A DNA stretch of 64,000 nt from positions 248,001 to 312,000 of the forward strand of contig NZ_JBDJKW010000003.1 of the NCBI RefSeq assembly GCF_039673065.1, read 5' to 3'. Positions 60,940 to 64,000 of the stretch are shown here, in pieces (the stretch's first letter is position 1; each line of letters starts with the position of its first letter). This stretch comes from Allobosea sp039673065 (lineage in GTDB: Bacteria; Pseudomonadota; Alphaproteobacteria; Rhizobiales; Beijerinckiaceae). The translations under genes were made by a program, and so were the position numbers. The notes beneath the pieces are model-generated. The model was given only the letters and a program-made list of their open reading frames with translations. It had not been told where the DNA came from and made no database searches.

Positions 60940-62013
60940 ATGAGCGACGTCGCCGTGCGGCCCTCGACGCCGCTTCTCGCCAATGCCTGGATCAAGGCCG
61001 GGCTCATCATCGCCGGCATCGCCGCCGCCGCGCTCGTCGGCGCCCGGCTCGATCCGACAGGCACGGTGCACAAGGTCCTGGTCGATCCCTTCGTCCAGAT
61101 GGCCGACATGCCCGACCTCTTCGTCCAGACGATCTGGGAGGGGCTGGTCTCCGGCGTGCTCTACGCGCTGATCGCGCTGGGCTTCGTGCTGATCTTCAAG
61201 GCCTCGGGCGTGTTCAACTTCGCCCAGGGCATCATGGTGGTCTTCGCGGCGCTGACTCTGGTCGGCCTCTACGAGAAGGGCGTCCCCGCCTTCCTCGCGG
61301 TGATCCTGACGCTCGGCGTGATGTTCGTGCTGGCATTCACCATCGAGCGGGTGGTGCTGCGCCCGCTGGTGAACCAGCCCGACATCATCCTGTTCATGGC
61401 GACCTTCGGCATCACCTATTTCCTGATCGGCTTCGGCGAGTCGCTGTTCGGCGGCAATCCCAAGCAGATGATCACCGAGCAGCTCTGGCTGCCGCGCGGC
61501 GCCCTGGAATTCGAGGTGCTGGGCGGGCGGCTGATGCTGCAGAAGATCGACATCGCCGCAGCGGTGATCGCCTCGCTGATGATCGCGGCGCTGGCGCTGT
61601 TCTTCCAGTACACCCGCATCGGCCGCGCCCTGCGCGCCGTGGCCGACAGCCACAAGGCGGCACTCTCGGTCGGGATCTCGCTCAACCAGATCTGGGTGAT
61701 CGTCTGGTTCGCCGCCGGCAACGTCGCGCTGATCACCGGCATCATGTGGGGCGCGCGCTCCGACGTGTCCTTCGCGCTGGAGATCGTCGCGCTGAAGGCC
61801 CTGCCGGTGCTGATCCTCGGCGGCTTCACCTCGATCCCCGGCGCCATCGTCGGCGGGCTGATCATCGGCATCGGCGAGAAGCTCGGCGAGTTCTACTGGG
61901 GCCCGCTGATCGGCGGCGGCATCGAGAGCTGGCTGGCCTATTTCATCGCGCTCGGCTTCCTGCTGTTCCGGCCGCAGGGCCTGTTCGGCGACAAGATCAT
62001 CGAACGTATCTGA
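60940..62013 (+). CDS. livH: Branched-chain-type ABC permease LivH
   Basis: 357-residue inner-membrane permease with about eight to nine hydrophobic segments. The N-terminal 60 residues hold an extra hydrophobic segment before the conserved start QTIWEGLVSGVLYALIALGFVLIFKASGVFNFAQG. RIGRALRAVADSHKAALSVGISLNQIWVIVWF is the ATPase-contact loop region, and LPVLILGGFTSIPGAIVGGLIIGIGEKL the usual end. An 82-base gap after livG contains no convincing gene. Partner of LivM. Confidence 0.9.
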   Translation: MSDVAVRPSTPLLANAWIKAGLIIAGIAAAALVGARLDPTGTVHKVLVDPFVQMADMPDLFVQTIWEGLVSGVLYALIALGFVLIFKASGVFNFAQGIMVVFAALTLVGLYEKGVPAFLAVILTLGVMFVLAFTIERVVLRPLVNQPDIILFMATFGITYFLIGFGESLFGGNPKQMITEQLWLPRGALEFEVLGGRLMLQKIDIAAAVIASLMIAALALFFQYTRIGRALRAVADSHKAALSVGISLNQIWVIVWFAAGNVALITGIMWGARSDVSFALEIVALKALPVLILGGFTSIPGAIVGGLIIGIGEKLGEFYWGPLIGGGIESWLAYFIALGFLLFRPQGLFGDKIIERI

Positions 62014-62026
62014 AGGGGTCGAGACC

Positions 62027-63106
62027 GTGTTCTACCGCGAAGCCGGCCAGTTCAAGACGAGCTACTCCGCCGACATGGCCGTGTTCCCGATCCGGCAGGA
62101 CCGGATCGGGCTGGCCGTCATCCTGCTGATCGCCTTCGTCGCCATTCCCTTCATCGGCAACGACTTCTTCATCTCATCGGTGATGATCCCGTTCCTGGTG
62201 TTCTCGCTGGCGGCGATCGGGCTGAACATTCTCACCGGCTATACCGGGCTGATCTCGCTCGGCACCGCCGCCTTCATGGGGGTCGGCGCCTATTCCTGCT
62301 ACAAGCTGACGACCTTCTTCCCGGACGTGAACATCATCGTCCTGGTGCTGGTCTCCGGCTTGTTCTCGGCGGCGATCGGCGTGCTGTTCGGCCTGCCCTC
62401 GCTGCGGATCAAGGGCTTCTACCTCGCGGTGGCGACGCTCGCGGCGCAGTTCTTCCTGCAATGGGCCTTCGTGCGCGTGCCCTGGCTGTTCAACTACAAC
62501 GCCTCGGGCGCGATCGAGGTGCCGCAGCGCACCCTGTTCGACATTCCCGTCACCGGCGCGTCCGCCTCGCCGGAGACCCGCTACTTCGTCTGCCTCGGGC
62601 TGGTGGTGGTGCTGACCTGGTTCGCCTCGAACCTGGTGCACGGCCGGCTCGGACGCTCCTGGATGGCGGTGCGCGACATGGACATCGCCGCCGAGCTGAT
62701 GGGCATCAAGCTGCTCAACGCCAAGCTCGCCGCCTTCGCGGTCTCCTCCTATTTCGCCGGGGTCGCCGGCGCGATGATGATCTTCTTCTGGTACGGCACC
62801 GCCGAGGCCGCCGACGTCTTCTCGATCAGGCTGTCCTTCAACATCCTGTTCATGGTGATCATCGGCGGGCTGGGCTCGCTGATCGGCTCCTTCTTCGGCG
62901 CGGCCTTCCTGGCCGTGCTGCCGACGGCGATGAAGTTCGGCCTGCCGGCGCTCGGCGTGCCGCTGGCCGGCGCCACCGCCGAGCACGTCACCTTCATGCT
63001 GGTCGGCGCGCTGATCATCATCTTCCTGATCGTCGAGCCGCACGGGCTCGCCCGTCTCTGGCAGATCGGGAAGCAGAAGCTGCGAACCTGGCCGTTCCCC
63101 TATTGA
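62027..63106 (+). CDS. livM: Branched-chain-type ABC permease LivM
   Basis: 359-residue permease starting with GTG at 62027 after AAGGGG. Blocks typical of LivM are AAIGLNILTGYTGLISLGTAAFMGVGAY, SLRIKGFYLAVATLAAQFFLQW and GRSWMAVRDMDIAAELMGIKLLNAKLAAFAVSSYFAGVAGAM, followed by IIGGLGSLIGSFFGAAFLAVLP. About ten hydrophobic segments are expected. Followed by a 110-base spacer with an inverted repeat (CCTGCCGC at 63133-63140, GCGGCAGG at 63152-63159) before the receptor gene. Confidence 0.92.
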   Translation: MFYREAGQFKTSYSADMAVFPIRQDRIGLAVILLIAFVAIPFIGNDFFISSVMIPFLVFSLAAIGLNILTGYTGLISLGTAAFMGVGAYSCYKLTTFFPDVNIIVLVLVSGLFSAAIGVLFGLPSLRIKGFYLAVATLAAQFFLQWAFVRVPWLFNYNASGAIEVPQRTLFDIPVTGASASPETRYFVCLGLVVVLTWFASNLVHGRLGRSWMAVRDMDIAAELMGIKLLNAKLAAFAVSSYFAGVAGAMMIFFWYGTAEAADVFSIRLSFNILFMVIIGGLGSLIGSFFGAAFLAVLPTAMKFGLPALGVPLAGATAEHVTFMLVGALIIIFLIVEPHGLARLWQIGKQKLRTWPFPY

Positions 63107-63216
63107 GGCAAGGGACGGTCCAAGCACAACGACCTGCCGCAAACCGCACAAGCGGCAGGCAAGAGCGAGAACGGGCGCGGCACGAACCGCATCCGCCAGC
63201 AACAACGGAGGAAGCC

Positions 63217-64000
63217 ATGAAGAAGAGCAATGCCTTCAGGAGCGCGGCGCTCGGTGCCCTGCTCGCCGCCGGCGCCCTCGCCGCCCCGGCCAGCGCGCAG
63301 GACAGCATCTACTTCGCCAACAACGCCTACCGCACCGGGCCCTTCTCCGGCTCCGGCATCCCGATCGGCGACGGCATGCGCGACTACATCGCGATGATCA
63401 ACGAGCGCGACGGCGGCGTGAACGGCGTCAAGATCGTCTACGAGGAGTGCGAGACCGGCTACGACACCAAGAAGTCGATCGAGTGCTACGAGCAGGCCAA
63501 GTCGAAGAACACGGTGCTCTATTCGCCCTGGTCGACCGGCGCGACGCTGGCGGCGATCCCGCGCGCCCATGTCGACAAGATCCCGATCCTCTCCATGGCC
63601 TACGGCCTCTCGGCCTCGGCCGAGGGCTCGAGCTTCCCCTGGGTGTTCATCCCGCCGCTGACCTACTGGGACGGCGCCTCGGTGATGGTGAAGCACATGG
63701 CCAACGAGCTCGGCGGCTTCGACAAGCTCAAGGGCAAGAAGCTCGGCCTGATCCATCTCGACGCCCCCTTCGGCAAGGAGCCGATCCCGGTGCTCGAGAA
63801 CCTCGCCAAGAAGTACGGCTTCGAGCTCAAGCTCTACCCGGTCGCCGCGGCGGAAATGCAGAACCAGGGCTCGCTCTGGCTGGGCATCCGGCGTGACCGT
63901 CCCGACTTCCTCTACAACCAGGGCTGGGGCGCGATGAACCCGACCGCGGTGAAGGAGGCGATCCGCAACAACTTCCCGATCGGCAAGCTGGTCGGCGTCT
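63217..64000 (+). CDS. Periplasmic branched-chain-type substrate-binding protein, 5' part (cut by window end)
   Basis: 261 codons are visible. MKKSNAFRSAALGALLAAGALAAPASAQ is a signal peptide; the mature domain begins DSIYFANNAYRTGPFSGSGIPIGDGMRDYIAMINERDGGVNG, the Liv-type receptor pattern, with NGVKIVYEECETGYDTKKSIECYEQ (C-x7-type pair C-E-T-G-Y...E-C that may form a disulfide). ATG at 63217 has GGAGGAAG upstream. The rest, about 130-150 residues, and perhaps livF, should lie right of the window. It specifies the ligand of the whole synthetase-Liv operon, which is not known. Confidence 0.9.
   Translation, partial: MKKSNAFRSAALGALLAAGALAAPASAQDSIYFANNAYRTGPFSGSGIPIGDGMRDYIAMINERDGGVNGVKIVYEECETGYDTKKSIECYEQAKSKNTVLYSPWSTGATLAAIPRAHVDKIPILSMAYGLSASAEGSSFPWVFIPPLTYWDGASVMVKHMANELGGFDKLKGKKLGLIHLDAPFGKEPIPVLENLAKKYGFELKLYPVAAAEMQNQGSLWLGIRRDRPDFLYNQGWGAMNPTAVKEAIRNNFPIGKLVGV

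Noticed and set aside
60857..60943. 28-codon ATG frame between livG and livH (MAGLDRQKTGRDARH...)
   Set aside because: No hydrophobic segment, motif or ribosome-binding site; probably only leader sequence of livH.
1..64000. CRISPR arrays, tRNA or rRNA genes, insertion sequences, prophage or integron parts
   Set aside because: Gaps between genes were read on both strands; none contains regularly spaced repeats, a cloverleaf or a transposase/integrase fragment that I could recognise.

Overview
The window is GC-rich, densely coded chromosomal DNA from an alphaproteobacterium, most likely of the order Hyphomicrobiales (Bosea/Methylobacterium-like). This placing is an inference from gene content and arrangement: hmuTUV facing hmuQ-hutX, a phnGHIJKLM-DUF1045 C-P lyase operon, a PbpC/alpha-2-macroglobulin pair, TTT and TAXI-TRAP carriers, and short inverted-repeat elements between genes. 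I saw no rRNA or tRNA gene, CRISPR array, insertion sequence, phage or plasmid gene. It reads as ordinary chromosome rich in uptake systems.

Layout. 1-965: 5' part of serA. 1089-5133: a divergent heme locus; hmuTUV imports heme and, on the other strand, hmuQ (IsdG-type heme-degrading enzyme) and hutX (heme carrier) handle it inside the cell. 5379-8346: a polytopic flippase-like protein, a dual-specificity-type phosphatase and inorganic pyrophosphatase. 8381-19682: a phosphonate island. The lyase operon phnGHIJKLM plus a DUF1045 (2H phosphoesterase-like) gene and the transporter operon phnCDE1E2 are read leftward, with the GntR repressor gene phnF between them on the other strand. A Pho-box-like site precedes phnC and two PhnF-operator-like sites lie between phnF and phnG. 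19951-24128: a two-gene RND efflux system. 24189-33199: pbpC and a very large alpha-2-macroglobulin gene, opposite a secreted protein with a peptidoglycan-binding-like region and a degenerate protease domain.

33395-36481: tripartite tricarboxylate transporter tctCBA. 36591-40532: a zinc locus (a 48-residue histidine-bearing membrane protein, ZnuC, ZnuB, ZnuA and a COG0523 GTPase). 40647-42535: a small unknown protein and a Tat-exported OpgD/G glucan protein. 42775-46812: TAXI-TRAP receptor, fused TRAP permease, DUF1850 protein and a small membrane protein. 46914-51411: a nitrile/amide operon (gamma-glutamyltransferase-like Ntn hydrolase, amidase, cobalt-type nitrile hydratase alpha and beta, accessory protein) converging on a NicO-type Ni/Co transporter and its DUF1007 partner (51417-53077). 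53357-57692: fused indolepyruvate ferredoxin oxidoreductase and a Crp/Fnr regulator. 58030-64000: acyl-CoA synthetase with a Liv-type ABC importer (livG, livH, livM and a receptor cut by the window end).

The common theme is scavenging of heme iron, phosphonate phosphorus, zinc, carboxylates and amides/nitriles. Tight operons with ATGA start/stop overlaps recur (hmuT/U, phnI/J, phnJ/K, phnL/M, phnE1/E2, the RND pair, TRAP/DUF1850, nthA/B, synthetase/livG). I found no clearly new multi-gene system. The observations most worth checking are the DUF1045 enzyme in a C-P lyase operon that lacks phnN and phnP here, the repeat element read in frame inside phnI, the unlisted 48-residue zinc-locus protein, the apparent pseudoprotease, and the Ntn hydrolase embedded in the nitrile operon.
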